From: Manduca sexta
Taxonomy: Eukaryota > Arthropoda > Insecta > Lepidoptera > Sphingidae
Direction: 5' to 3'
NCBI RefSeq assembly: GCF_014839805.1
Contig: NC_051138.1
Coordinates: forward strand, 9,732,983-9,796,982
Length of the DNA stretch: 64,000 bases
Every line of letters starts with the position of its first letter. The first letter of the stretch is position 1. The position numbers were made by a program, and so were the translations under genes. Below the pieces are notes generated by a model. The model saw nothing but the letters and a program-made list of their open reading frames with translations, made no database searches and was not told where the DNA came from. Shown here piece after piece: positions 1 through 11,900 of this stretch.

Positions 1-75
1 ATGGCATTGTTACTGTTGTAGGCAGGCTATGCGTGGCGCTTCATCAGGTGAGCGAACTGTTCCTCGTGCAAATTA
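1..75. repeat. retroposon tail fragment (tentative)
   Basis: The first bases, around GGCTATGCGTGGCGCTTCATCAGGTGAGCG in pieces, resemble the 3' tails of non-LTR retroposons I associate with Lepidoptera (a 'catcaggtgagc' core). The element is cut by the window edge, so neither its type nor its full length can be given. No coding potential is visible. Confidence 0.3.
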
Positions 76-956
76 TATCAGTAATTTGTACATAAAAATG
101 TAATTTCGCATATATTTTAAAATTGTATCATTTGTAAAAGCACTAGAAACTTAACAACAATCATTACATAACGTATTAGTCAGGACTCAGGAGATTCATA
201 GGACTTACATGTGCCTTTCAGGTGCAATTAACGTACGGAGCAATATTTTATTTCATCTTGTATTTTCAAATAACACGTTTTATTTGTGTTGTTGTTCTTT
301 TGTCAACAGAAATGAATAAACTCCATTTGAAAATAATAACCAGCATTTTAGAACTGTAGAATATGTTTTAGGTTTTAAAGTGCATGTTCAGCTTGGTTGA
401 GTTAATAAAAGTATAATGTTGTATAGGTAAAATATTTTTGTCTGCTTACAAGATATAATGGACAATATACGTAAAATAAATATACAATATTGGTCTCCAC
501 GTTGCTATCGATAATGTCATCTTATTCGCGGACAACGAAAATGAATCCGTAAATTACATTTATTTACAGCAGTATCTGACTTGATTTATAACCTTTCAGT
601 TCGATACAGGAAAATTTTATATAGTGTAAATATTATAATTCCAATACGTTCTTTTGGTTGATCTGATGTGGTGGTAATATTCATGTACCTAGTTATAACT
701 GGTTTGCAGACAGTGTTTGAAGTCATTGTACATTTATTATTTCCCTTTTCATTGTTGTATTCATGTTTTCTGAGTAACTACTATCGCGGCGCACTTGTAC
801 TAAATGCTAGTCCTACATACTAACTAAAGTCACATACTAACTAGAGCGCGAACATTAAAATCGTTATAAAAATATTATAACATATATATCACTTAAAATA
901 AATTAATTCAATTGGCCATCTATTGGCCCTTTATAAAAAAATATTATTATATTTTA
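76..956. other. AT-rich non-coding stretch
   Basis: I see no ORF with family resemblance, no splice-consistent exon and no clear repeat boundary here. Confidence 0.5.
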
Positions 957-1141
957 TCCAGTGTCCCACTCTGCTGGTCACGGTCAGGCTGCCGCCTCTA
1001 CTACCGTGAGGGATTAGGCCTTCATCCACCACGCTGGCCTAGTGCGGATTTTCCCTCACCGTTAAAATACACACATAATTTTAAGAAAAATCAGAGGTGT
1101 ATGCCCTGGGTTTTGAACCGTTCCACAAACAACTTGGCTAT
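957..1141 (-). repeat. internally deleted copy of the tRNA-derived SINE also present at 25.4 kb
   Basis: Blocks match the longer copy at 25,400-25,718 in the same order: the 'gtcccactctgctggtcacgg' region, 'gagggattaggcc', 'cgctggcctagtgcgga', then 'caccgttaaaatacacacataatttt', 'agaggtgt' and 'gttccacaaacaacttggctat'. Compared with that copy, about 90 bases in the middle and about 30 bases around the tRNA-like region are missing. It is an old, non-functional copy. The small ORF across it is not a gene. Confidence 0.75.
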
Positions 1142-4100
1142 TATTACTTTTTTAAATAAATTAAAGTGATAAATCTATGAAATAAATTGAGAAAATGAAA
1201 CATCCAATTCTTTTCCACTAATTTGAAATAACCTTAGTTGCAATAATGAAGACTACAAAAATTAACAATGTTTCTAAATAATATCGTGTACAATAATAAC
1301 AGTAGGTGCAGTAGCCAGCTGATAGCCAAAGAGGCTCGCGTAGCCCGCGGAGTGTGTCCTGAGGGCTGTGGCGTGTCGGTATCCCTCTCCCCTCGCCTAC
1401 CACCGCCACCGTACTGCTGCTCCCGACGCTTTACACACCGCGCGTCCAACTAAAGCCCTCGATGACTAAAATGGTGCCAGTTAATTACGTTTCATGTTTG
1501 TATCCTTTTATACCGCATCAATTCCGACCGATACGTTTGTTCCACCTGAATATCTTATTTTTAAACGACCGCTTTATGAGATTATGATCATAACCAATTA
1601 ATTTATAAGGTAGGGTTGAATTTTATGACGGTTCTAAGTTGGTTAATTGTAACAATGCTCGATATAAATGTAGCCAGTAGCTAATGTTGTGAAACTTATG
1701 CACAGAAGGGAGACCATTATAAGGTAAAAGAGTTCAGTACCCAGTAGTCCACGAAACTTTTATAGATAGCAAAGCAAATGGCATCTTGTAGTGTGACATC
1801 CAGAACAAACTAAATTATTTTAATTTAAATGTAATATAAACGCTATTTGATGATACATTCTTTATCACTTTTTCTATGCATGCAAGAATTACAAGCAATC
1901 TATGAAACAATTTACTATTTACGAAAAGGACTGGCTCTTACCAATTACCTATTGTTAGTGGTAGCGCAGACGTTAGAGCTCCCGATAGAAGGCAATTTAT
2001 ACACGCCACTCATTTCATTACACACAGATAAGGGTCTTGTGAATATTTGCTCAATTTGGCACATTTATGTTACGCCGTACATTGCTATCAATGGGATTCG
2101 TGTGAAATAAAAGGTAATCAAGTAATAACCAAGTACATACATGACATGTATAGGTAAAGACATTCTCATTGCTGTACTGATAAGAGTAATTTCTTTAAGT
2201 TTCATGAATCTAAAAAAAATGTCTAACCCATACAGTTTTGACCTATATAGTTTAGTCGTAGAGATTTATCTTAGCATGTATAGTCTAAATAGGTTTGGGA
2301 TCCCACATTGCGAATAATGATATTAGGATGAAAAAAAGACACAGTGCGCTATGGACGAACACAGCCAGCCGCGCAGTGCCCACCGTACCGATGTCTAGAC
2401 CAGTGTGCAGTGATCTGAGCTTTGAAGCTATTGGCTCGCCACGAATCCGCGGGTCAGAGTTGCGGAAGCGTACGCGCTCCTCAAGGTTATTCCATCCAGT
2501 ATTCTTGTGGCGAAAAGTGAAGACCTAACATGATTACGAAAAAAATGTTATCGCATGCTCCTAAAAATGAAAACAAATATCTACCTTTAGCTTATATTTT
2601 TTTTTCATCCGGTTTCCTAACATCACGTGACATGTACTTATTGTAACTTCTTATACACTATTTTAGAAAGGTTGAATAAATAGATCCTAATGTTTGGGGT
2701 TGTAAAGAAGTGCAAATAGATTGAGAATACACTTCAATATATGTTTTCAATTCAATGCCATTCTTTAAAAATGCAGTTCATACTACAAACGACACAGTTT
2801 TGTTATCACGAATAATATGTCTAATGACATTAGTAGGTAAGTAAGATAAAGTCTAACGTCCATGCAGTTCTCTTAAAGTAAAATTGCGTGAAAGCCGCAA
2901 AATACGGATACTGCATCTCGGTTTGAACGAGCTGAAATAATCGAGTTATCGATGCGATATTCCCAAGAGCCACAGGGCGAGGAAGTCCGAAGCGAGTAAT
3001 CCGCTTTGGTCGCGACAGCCAGAACTTTCTCGATAGCTCTTCAGAATTCTCTACTTTAAACTTGCATGGTGCGACAAAACAGTAATACGATCCATTGTGA
3101 TGTAACTAGAGTTAAGTTCCATTTTTATTACGGATTGTTACTTTTTTCGTACGATGAATAGTTATCAACACTTTATTAAAGAAATATGTTTTTTTTTAAA
3201 GTGTTTACCGGAATTACATATAAGAAAATATTACAGATTATATAATTAGATTCAAGTAGCTTGTTTCATTAAAAAGATATATTATGCCCGGTAATGTCCA
3301 TACTACAAATAAAAAGTTATGTATCTTGATATTATGCTATTTTCGACCGTTTATAAGATAATTCTCGAAGCGAGGATAGAAGCAATGCAATTTTAAACGA
3401 TTACCAACTCGATAGGCAGCGGCCAAGTAAGAGACTGCGACAGCTCAAAATGACTTATCATCGTCGGCAGACCAGGCGCGAAGGGCGAAATTTTTCAAAA
3501 GGTAACCAAGGTAAAATAAATTTGTCTTAGTTAACATATCACGGCCAATTTAACAGAACTAAACCTAAAAGGGAAGCCGGTTGAAATCGAGTTATATGCA
3601 GGCTTCGCCACTACGTCACACTATCTACTTGCAAAATGTAGAGTCCGTTCATGAGCTTTTAGCTGAACTCAGTTATAAGAGGGGAGTTTCCTAAAATTGA
3701 ACTCATTAATTTCAAACTACGGTTACATACAAATGAAAAAGGTAAATATCAAATTCAGTCATGGATTCAATACTAATTGAAGGTAGAGTTGCATACAAAT
3801 TGTATTTTATATTAATAAATGAGTTGCCTCAGTGACCGCCTGAGGGGCTGGCTAACATGGCAACCGCTTAAGCCCTCGCGTTTGCAAGGGGTAGAAAGAA
3901 AAATCATTACCTACCCTCTTTCGGTACATCGGGCTAAAAGGCCTCGCAGAGGTCTACCGCCTATGACCTCGCCTTAGTAATTGTCGCTACTGATTCACCT
4001 AATAGCTAACTTTGACTATTCTGTATAACATGAATGAGTGGCCTTAACCGGGTAACTACTATTATTTAATAAGCAACGCACTGTACAGTGCAAGCATGTA

Positions 4101-5600
4101 CATTTTCTACGCGTAAGCACTTTACATGCGTCGCGCGGCCGATACACGATCAATAAATCATTTCGCATTAAATGATCAACACACACGGGCTTATTAATCA
4201 ATCAATTATTCTTTATCAATTATCAATAAAAGTTATATGAAACATAGCTGCATATCAATCAAATAAGTGTACGTAAACATATCGTACATTTTGATTCTTT
4301 CAGCTTTGGTATCAGCGGCGTTTAAGAAGCTCTGTATTCCAGGCATATTATGCAATTCATTAATCGCATCTGCTATTCTTCACAATCTGTTGGTACTCAC
4401 GGTTGGTGGTTTTGCTTACCATCGCATGACCCCTTTGTTAGTTGACTAACATTCTAGTATTCATAAATAAATGTGTAAACCATAAACATTAGTGCAGCGT
4501 ACGGAACCTACAATAATTTTCTTAGTTTTATGCATATTTCCTGTATCGTAGAGGTTAATTAGGTACCACTTTAGTTATCTCTCTTGATCCTTTTGATTAT
4601 ATTATTAATTTTATCATTCAAATATATGTCGGTCAAAATAATACAATGCAATGAGACTTAAATCCAAAGTAATTTAGAATGCAACCATTTAAATGTGTTT
4701 TTTGTAGAAAACGATCGTAGCGTCACGTAGCACGCGTAGGAATATTACTTATTTGTAGTCGTAGCAACTAGCAAACTATCATACCGACTACTGACATACT
4801 AAGTCGTTCGCGTTCGTCAATAAAACTATTACATGTAATATAAAAATTAAAGAAATAAATTGGCAAAAGGTTTGAATATATTTGGTAATTTAAACTTTTA
4901 AGGCCATAAGGTTCATTGTTTAATCAAAACATCGATTGGAAAAACCTTTAGATATTGGTGACTAAAGAAGTTTACAAAGTGCAAGCAGCAGGTGGACGCA
5001 TTATCATGCTTTAGTTTGAAAAGCATCCAGTTTAATGATGAAGTCTGAGCATAATGAGACATCATGTCTTCATAAATCAAATACAGACCAGGGCCATGTC
5101 ATAGTGGGATTTGTACTGTTTGCAGGAAGATATAACCGCTCACTATCTCACGAGTAAATTTTTAGTATTGTCATATAGTTCTATATTTCTCCCTTCTATT
5201 AGCGTTCCGTTACAAAACAAGAAAACTGTATAGTTTATCTATGCCCATTCGTCAAAAAAAATTGGAGCACATATTATATACTTACAAACCAAACGGGGCT
5301 TAAAAAATGTTCTCCTAAATATTGTTAAAAGAGTTTATTGCTCAAAAGGAATTTAAATTACTTATGAGGGCTCTTAAACAGTTTTTCTATACTCAATATT
5401 CAACTATAAATTAACCATTTCAAAATAGGTATGTGAGAGCCAAAATATTTGATTTAGATATTTGACCTCAACTTCAACAAAATGGTTTCAGTGTTGTGGT
5501 GACTTTACCAAGTAATTAGAATCACACCAACCAAATATCTATATATACTATAGTATAGATATAAAGCGTGTATAGTATATTCAGAGAATAATATTTATAT
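1142..5600. other. upstream intergenic region of tutl, no supported gene
   Basis: Mostly AT-rich. There is a GC-rich patch at about 1,310-1,460, a patch at 2,320-2,520 with a 77-codon ORF of no recognisable family, a GC-rich patch at 3,820-3,980, and a possible Harbinger remnant at 4,267-4,449. None supports a complete gene. It may contain tutl regulatory DNA. Confidence 0.45.
4267..4449 (+). pseudogene. possible remnant of a PIF/Harbinger-type nuclease C-terminus
   Basis: A 60-codon open segment whose second half reads 'NSLIASAILHNLLV'. In Harbinger-type transposase nucleases, and the related HARBI1 family, the C-terminal helix often reads I-x-A-x-x-x-L-H-N. The upstream catalytic blocks are absent and no terminal repeats were found, so this would be a short dead fragment. 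Chance similarity is quite possible. Confidence 0.25.
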
Positions 5601-5639
5601 GAGGACATGTTGGGCGGTATGTCACCGTCATCGACACCG

Positions 5640-6023
5640 CTAGGTCACGTCGAGCCGGGACGGTCGAGCGGCGAGCGGCGCGCGGCGGCGAGCGTCGAAC
5701 GGGCGAGCACGTGAGCTCCTCACCGGGGACCATTCATGTAGGAGGGCGGCGGCTTGCGCGCGCACCGATCAATACCGCAGGGCGCGGGTGGTAGTTGCCG
5801 GCCTGCCGCGCGACACACCGCACGCCTCGACCGACGCGCGCCGCGCACTCGCCGCGCACCCGCCGCGCACTCGCTGGGCGACCGCGCACCCGCCGCCGCC
5901 AAGCCCATGACCGCCCTCCACAGATGACGGAACCCGACCTCACCCAACGAGAACGACACGCTTGCCCCTCAGCCAGCACGTCCACTCTTGCCGCGCGAAT
6001 CTATTTGTGTCGCACCACGACAA
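5640..6023 (+). promoter_or_regulatory. tutl: CpG-rich block: probable tutl promoter and first untranslated exon
   Basis: About 330 bases dense in CG dinucleotides stand out sharply from the AT-rich surroundings. The block ends at a good splice donor, ACAAG|GTATGA, at 6,023/6,024. The next plausible acceptor downstream is at 7,367/7,368, just before the signal-peptide exon of turtle. I therefore infer a 5' UTR exon and promoter region. The transcription start cannot be fixed. The Arg/Pro-rich ORFs in all frames here (for example 5,795-6,154 plus and 5,720-5,985 minus) are typical of CG-rich DNA and are not called as genes. Confidence 0.5.
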
Positions 6024-7367
6024 GGTATGAAATCGATAGCACGCCCCTCGACGTTCCGCAGCATCCTCTGACCACTCTGTTCCCCGGGCATTGCACTGCT
6101 CGTCTCCCGTGGAGTGTGGAGAGCTCCACGCCTCTGTACCACATTACGATTTGATTCAATACGACACATGGTCGCCTATCGACCATGTGCTGCATAAGGA
6201 CTACTTTTATAATATCCGACAGCACAGATTAATCTTCATCTCTTTCCAACTAGGATTTTGTGTTTTACTATATAACGAAATAGTTAAAATGCTAATAAAA
6301 TATTATATTCTGGGAACAATACCTTTAGCTACACAAGTCACGACTCGTACCTTGCAGCTCTACCTACCTCAGCGGGTAGAAATTCATAAAATGAGACATT
6401 TTATCAAATAATAAGAGAATATAATATTTAATATTTCTGCTGTATTATATAATTTCATAAAATATTGTTAGAAAAAATTAAAGCAAAATAAAAAATATTT
6501 TTATAATTGCTCCATTTCATACATTTAAATTTTATATGTGTTAAACTTCTAATTTTTATAATCAAAACCTTTAATTACATTGGGACATCAATAAAAGTTC
6601 CTTAAATTTGTTTAAAATTTAAAATACTAAAACATTTTTCAGTAATATCGGTTTTGAGAGTTTTGCCGAGTAAGAATTTAAAGAACAATACTTGTCGTTA
6701 AAAGTTAATGTGTAAAAGCTCGCAAAGTTCACAAATATTTGTAACATCTCTTCAAACATAATATACGCCCTGCAAAAAAGGTTTATTTTTTTTTTACGTT
6801 AATATAATTTGTAGTTATAATATAATTAGCTCTGTACCAATTATGCACATTGATACAAAAAAGTATATATATATGGCTATGTGCTAACATAATTTATCGT
6901 TTCAATGTGTTGAAATACAACGTTAGAAGTAGTCCCCATTACTTTACAGTTTAAAATAAGTTTATAACCGATGACGCAGCTACCCCACAACTTACTTAGC
7001 TCGACAAAAGGGGCGCAGGTCGATTAAACCTATGTCGTGATGCAGTGCAATTATTAACTCCGTCGATTCAGGAAAATAGTCCAAGGACGAGCTGTATTTC
7101 AAAGGCCAGTCGCCCGTATAATCCGTAACATACAAGTTTTTATATTTTAAGCCAGTGTTTACCCTATTATGCTACAATTTAAATAGGCTATCTACATAAC
7201 TTGTCTAGACCATTAGCTTAGTTTAGGTAAGAATTCATACACTATGGCACGGTTTACTGGATTCGTACGATTATGGGATATGCACGCGTGATTTCATATA
7301 TTCATAGAGAAGTTCGAATAAAAAAATAGAAGAATATAATATGTAATACATATAAAATATTTGTCAG
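6024..7367 (+). other. tutl: probable intron in the tutl 5' UTR
   Basis: AT-rich DNA between the inferred donor at 6,024 and the acceptor TTTGTCAG at 7,360-7,367. No coding segment is seen. Confidence 0.4.
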
Positions 7368-7420
7368 GTGATGCATCAAGAATGAGTCGCCGAGCGCGGC
7401 CGTGACATGGGAGCGCAGGC
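7368..7420 (+). promoter_or_regulatory. tutl: tutl 5' leader with three upstream start codons
   Basis: Between the acceptor at 7,367 and the signal-peptide ATG at 7,421 there are three ATGs. ATG 7,371 opens a 4-codon ORF ending TGA at 7,385. ATG 7,382 overlaps that stop as ATGA and runs 7 codons to TGA at 7,405. ATG 7,407 is out of frame and runs past the main start to TAG at 7,481. I chose 7,421 as the start because only that frame encodes a signal peptide that splices in phase to the first Ig exon. Upstream ORFs like these usually lower translation of the main frame. Confidence 0.6.
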
Positions 7421-8859
7421 ATGGGCTGGCGCGCCGTGCAACCGCCGCACATCGCCGCCGGCTTGCTTCTTCTGCTGCTAGTCAACCTACCAGGTAACCA
7501 CAGCCGAATAAACTGTTTTATTTCATTACTTATGTCTTTCCATTATTACTTTTATAACCTGGCATTATCTGTGACTAAGTTTAATTGACATTATGATTTT
7601 TCTGCTCTAAGATCCTACCCTATCTCAGGAAGTTTGCTATTCAGACCGGGGGCAACAATCTTACAATCAGTAGCAGCTTAAAGATTGAAATGATGGTTTA
7701 ATCTGCTAAGTAAATATGTATACGCACGGATATGGACATTGCATTAACTGTTGCAGTGACGTGCCACCAAGACCATCAAGATGCTGTTCACATCACGGCT
7801 ATCCTCGGCGAGAGTGTCGTTTTCAACTGCCAGGTGGACTTCCCCGAAGACATCCCGGTGCCGTACGTGTTGCAGTGGGAGAAGAAGGTAGGCGAAACGG
7901 TACGACGGCCCACACTCCACTCTTACAATACAACGCTGCTCATCTACCGTGTGTGTATTTCTGTTCAATAGAGGATGGCTCGTCCCCGCGACGCGCCCGC
8001 TGACTGTAAAGTATATCTCGTGGTGTGTCGGCAACGACACCTCGTATTGTCCCGTGCTAGTGGTAAAGCGCGGGCGCCGCGGGCCGGGGGCGAGGCCCCG
8101 CCGCCCTCGCCCCGCGAGCGCCTCTCGCACGCCTTTTGTGTTCTCTGCCTCTTCTGCGTATTGCCTCGTGTACCTTCTGCGCTCGTCGTCCGCGCGACCG
8201 GTCCGACTCACTACACCACAGTTATAAAGGCCTTCAAAGCGAGTCCGAGAGAGCAGCAGACCCCGTTAGATACGAACATACACATACACTGCCACTTAAC
8301 ATTTACGATAAGATTTTTTCTTTATAATTTCTGTCCTGGGCGCACGTTGTACCATATTTGGAGCGCATCGAAGCACTGTGCTTACACGGCTGATCGGGGC
8401 ACGCGCACATCTCGCGCACTGGCGGCGGTTCTGTCTGTTTCTCTCTTCCTGTGGCTGTGGGCTTCTCCCACGCTCTGTCGCCAATACGTAGATTCGAGTA
8501 CCAGTATTTAGTATAATCTGTATTGTATCGTCTTGTTCGGTATACTTTCATATAATATTTATATGGACATCATTGAGCATTTGTCTACTATGTTGCATGT
8601 CGTAGTTATTTAAATATGCTTTCATTTATTTGTTTTCACATTTGGCACGAATATGTCATGAAATAGGTATAAATAATTATAATTAGTAACCAGGATAAAC
8701 TTTAATAAAAAGGCCTATTTAATATGTAAATTGTAAATGTTTTGTTAGTTATTTTCCGCATTAAACCAAAAATGATACTACGTATGATAACATTTTTTGT
8801 TATGTTTATTTTAATTCGTATTATTAATTAAACTTTTAGTTCATGAAATAACAGTTTAC

Positions 8860-8928
<69 letters not shown>

Positions 8929-11900
8929 TGTGGATCTAATAAATTGTTTTAATTTGAATCCTATACAGTTCTAATACACAGTAATAAGTATTGTCATTTT
9001 GCATGAATATAGTATGTTTTATTTTGGTAGTTTGTAGATGCTTGTATCTTGTAACAGTAAGCCTATGTTTCAAAAGCTAAAATATAACGCTGGGAATGCC
9101 TTGAAGCGCAATCTTCACCACTGTTGCAACTGTTGCAAGATATTCATAGTCTGATTCTGTCTCTACATTGAAAAAACCGCTTATTGCCTCTAATGTCGCA
9201 GGCAGAGTCGGAAAATTGTTGTAGTATAGATGACAAAACTGTATAACGACAATCAGTACATACGTATGTGAGAATTAGTTGTTAATACGCGCACCGATGG
9301 TTGGTTTAATATTAATAGTTGTTTTATCGATACGTAGGGACAGGACATCCCAATCTACATCTGGTACGAAAGCTATCCGACTCATAGCGGGGAGGGGTAC
9401 GAAGGCAGGGTATCGCGCGTCGCTCCCGACTCACCATATGGAGCGGCCAGCCTCAACCTCACCAATATCCGCGAATCTGATCAGGTAAGTCTTATCAAAC
9501 ATCTTTAAACATCTTCAGACTTGGCTGTATCTCATGCTGCGGCGCTGACTTTGACGCACTGTTTCAACCTGTCAACTCAATATATTATGTAATATCAGGG
9601 TTGGTACGAGTGTAAGGTGGTGTTCCTTAACCGTTCGCCAAATCAACACAAGAACGGCACATGGTTCCACTTGGACGTGCATGCGCCGCCGCGCTTCTCC
9701 ATCACACCGGAAGACATTATATACGTTAATTTAGGTACTCTATTCCCTTTTTTAATAATAACTTTCTTTCCTGAAATACATCTAAAATACGAATGTTGTA
9801 TTTATAGGAGATGCCATCATTCTCAACTGTCAGGCGGAGGGTACGCCCACGCCTGAGATCCTTTGGTACAAAGATGCGAACCCCGTAGAACCATCGGGCA
9901 CGGTAGGCATATTCAACGACGGCACCGAGCTCCGCATCAGCAACATCAGACACGAGGACATCGGGGACTACACGTGCATCGCTCGCAACGGGGAGGGACA
10001 AGTGTCGCACACCGCGCGGGTCATCATCGCCGGAGGGGCCGTCATTACCGTTAGTTTACATACTATCTTCTTTAATGACGAAGATGAAACCAGACTGAGT
10101 AAATGGTTACTACCGTCTATATTCAATATTATTACTTGTTATTAATATCTGCGACTGCTACATCGTTTTACCCAGTCAGGTTTCTTTTCATAATTATTAT
10201 TGTTGTTCACTTCATAAGGCTTCTATGGTGCATTATTTTCATTTTGTGATATCCCCTAATTCATGTTAATGTTACTCCATAACGAAATTTCATTTATATA
10301 AATTTGCGGACGCGTTTCTGATACAGAGAATGCCAAAGGTAAGGTAGTGCCTAGGGGAGGCTGATATGATATAAAATCACAAATATAACAAAGAAATAGA
10401 CCCTACTAATGACTAATATTGCAGTTTCGATATACCATATAGAGTAATACTTAATTTGGATTGGGGTAAGTAACACTACATAAATCGATACCTACTTTAT
10501 TTTTGTGACTTTCGTGCAGATTCACAAGAAGCCATGCCGTGCCAACAACAAACTACATATAAAACAATTTTGGCAGAATAACTGTAACATGTGTTTCAAA
10601 TAACTTTACATTTATACAATTCCCAACCTGGCTAACTCGTATTTGAGTACAACAAACAAGTAAAACCATCTTTTGGGAATTGCAATCCCCGGTGGACATT
10701 ACGTGTAACATTTATTGCTTTATAAAGTAAAATTTAAACTAATTCAAAGTAACACCGAGAATAAATTAGATTAAATTTGCTTCGTGCAATTGGATGTTTA
10801 TTGTCAATAAAATCGTCATTTCCAGATGCCGCCAACAAACCAAACGAAATTAGAAGGTGAAAAAGTGCAGTTCTCGTGTGAAGCAAAGGCTCTGCCTGGA
10901 AACGTAACAGTAAAGTGGTTTCGAGAAGGCGCGCCCGTCGCCGAAGTAGCTGCCCTGGAGACCAGAGTGACTATCCGACGAGACGGAGCGCTCGTCATCA
11001 ACCCAGTGGCCGCGGACGACTCAGGACAATATCTGTGTGAAGTATCGAACGGCATCGGGGATCCCCAAAGCGCATCGGCCTATTTAAATGTTGAATGTAC
11101 GTTACACCTACTAGCAGTAATTAATATAGTAATAATTAACGATGACATTTTTACACAAATAAATTCCAATTAACACTTATTTCAAATGTAACGAGAAACA
11201 GTAATGGGAAAATAGCATACCTTTAAAATAAATCTACATGTCGTGTTTACAATAAGGTGATTAATAATTTAAAATGATGATTATCTTGTACAGATCCAGC
11301 GAAAGTAACGTTCACTCCGACTGTACAGTATTTGCCCTTTCGATTGGCGGGCGTGGTACAATGTTACATAAAGGCGAACCCACCACTGCAATACGTGACG
11401 TGGACGAAAGACAAGAGGTTGTTGGAGCCGTACCAAACGAAGGACATTGTCATTATGAACAACGGTTCACTGCTTTTCACTAGAGTCAATCAGAATCATC
11501 AGGGCCGGTACACTTGCACGCCTTATAATGCACAAGGGACCCAAGGATCTTCAGGTAATACTAATTGAAAAGTTGGAACATGACTCTTACATATGGATAG
11601 AATTACAATAAAATGTTATGTAATGCAGGTCCGATGGAAGTTTTAGTACGCAAACCTCCGGTATTCACAGTGGAACCAGAACCGTTGTATCAAAGAAAGG
11701 TAAGCGACAGACTTTTACAAAAACAATAATATTTTTCATAAAAATATCTAAAACAAAGATGTAGTTTGTAACAAAATGACAAAGAAATAGTACCCAATGT
11801 CTTGTTATGATACTGAGAGGTTGGTTCCTAGAATCTGAGTCGGTACCATCTCAATGTCTACCAACATAATTACTGAGCAAAATTTACTCTTGACATCTTG

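Noticed and set aside
5720..6225. Several Arg/Pro-rich ORFs, the longest 119 codons
   Set aside because: CG-dense DNA lacks stop codons on both strands. The block fits a 5' UTR exon and promoter better, and no frame has a recognisable domain.
7716..8227. ORFs overlapping turtle exon 2 in other frames
   Set aside because: Only the frame encoding the V-type Ig strand with Cys49 splices in phase to both neighbours.
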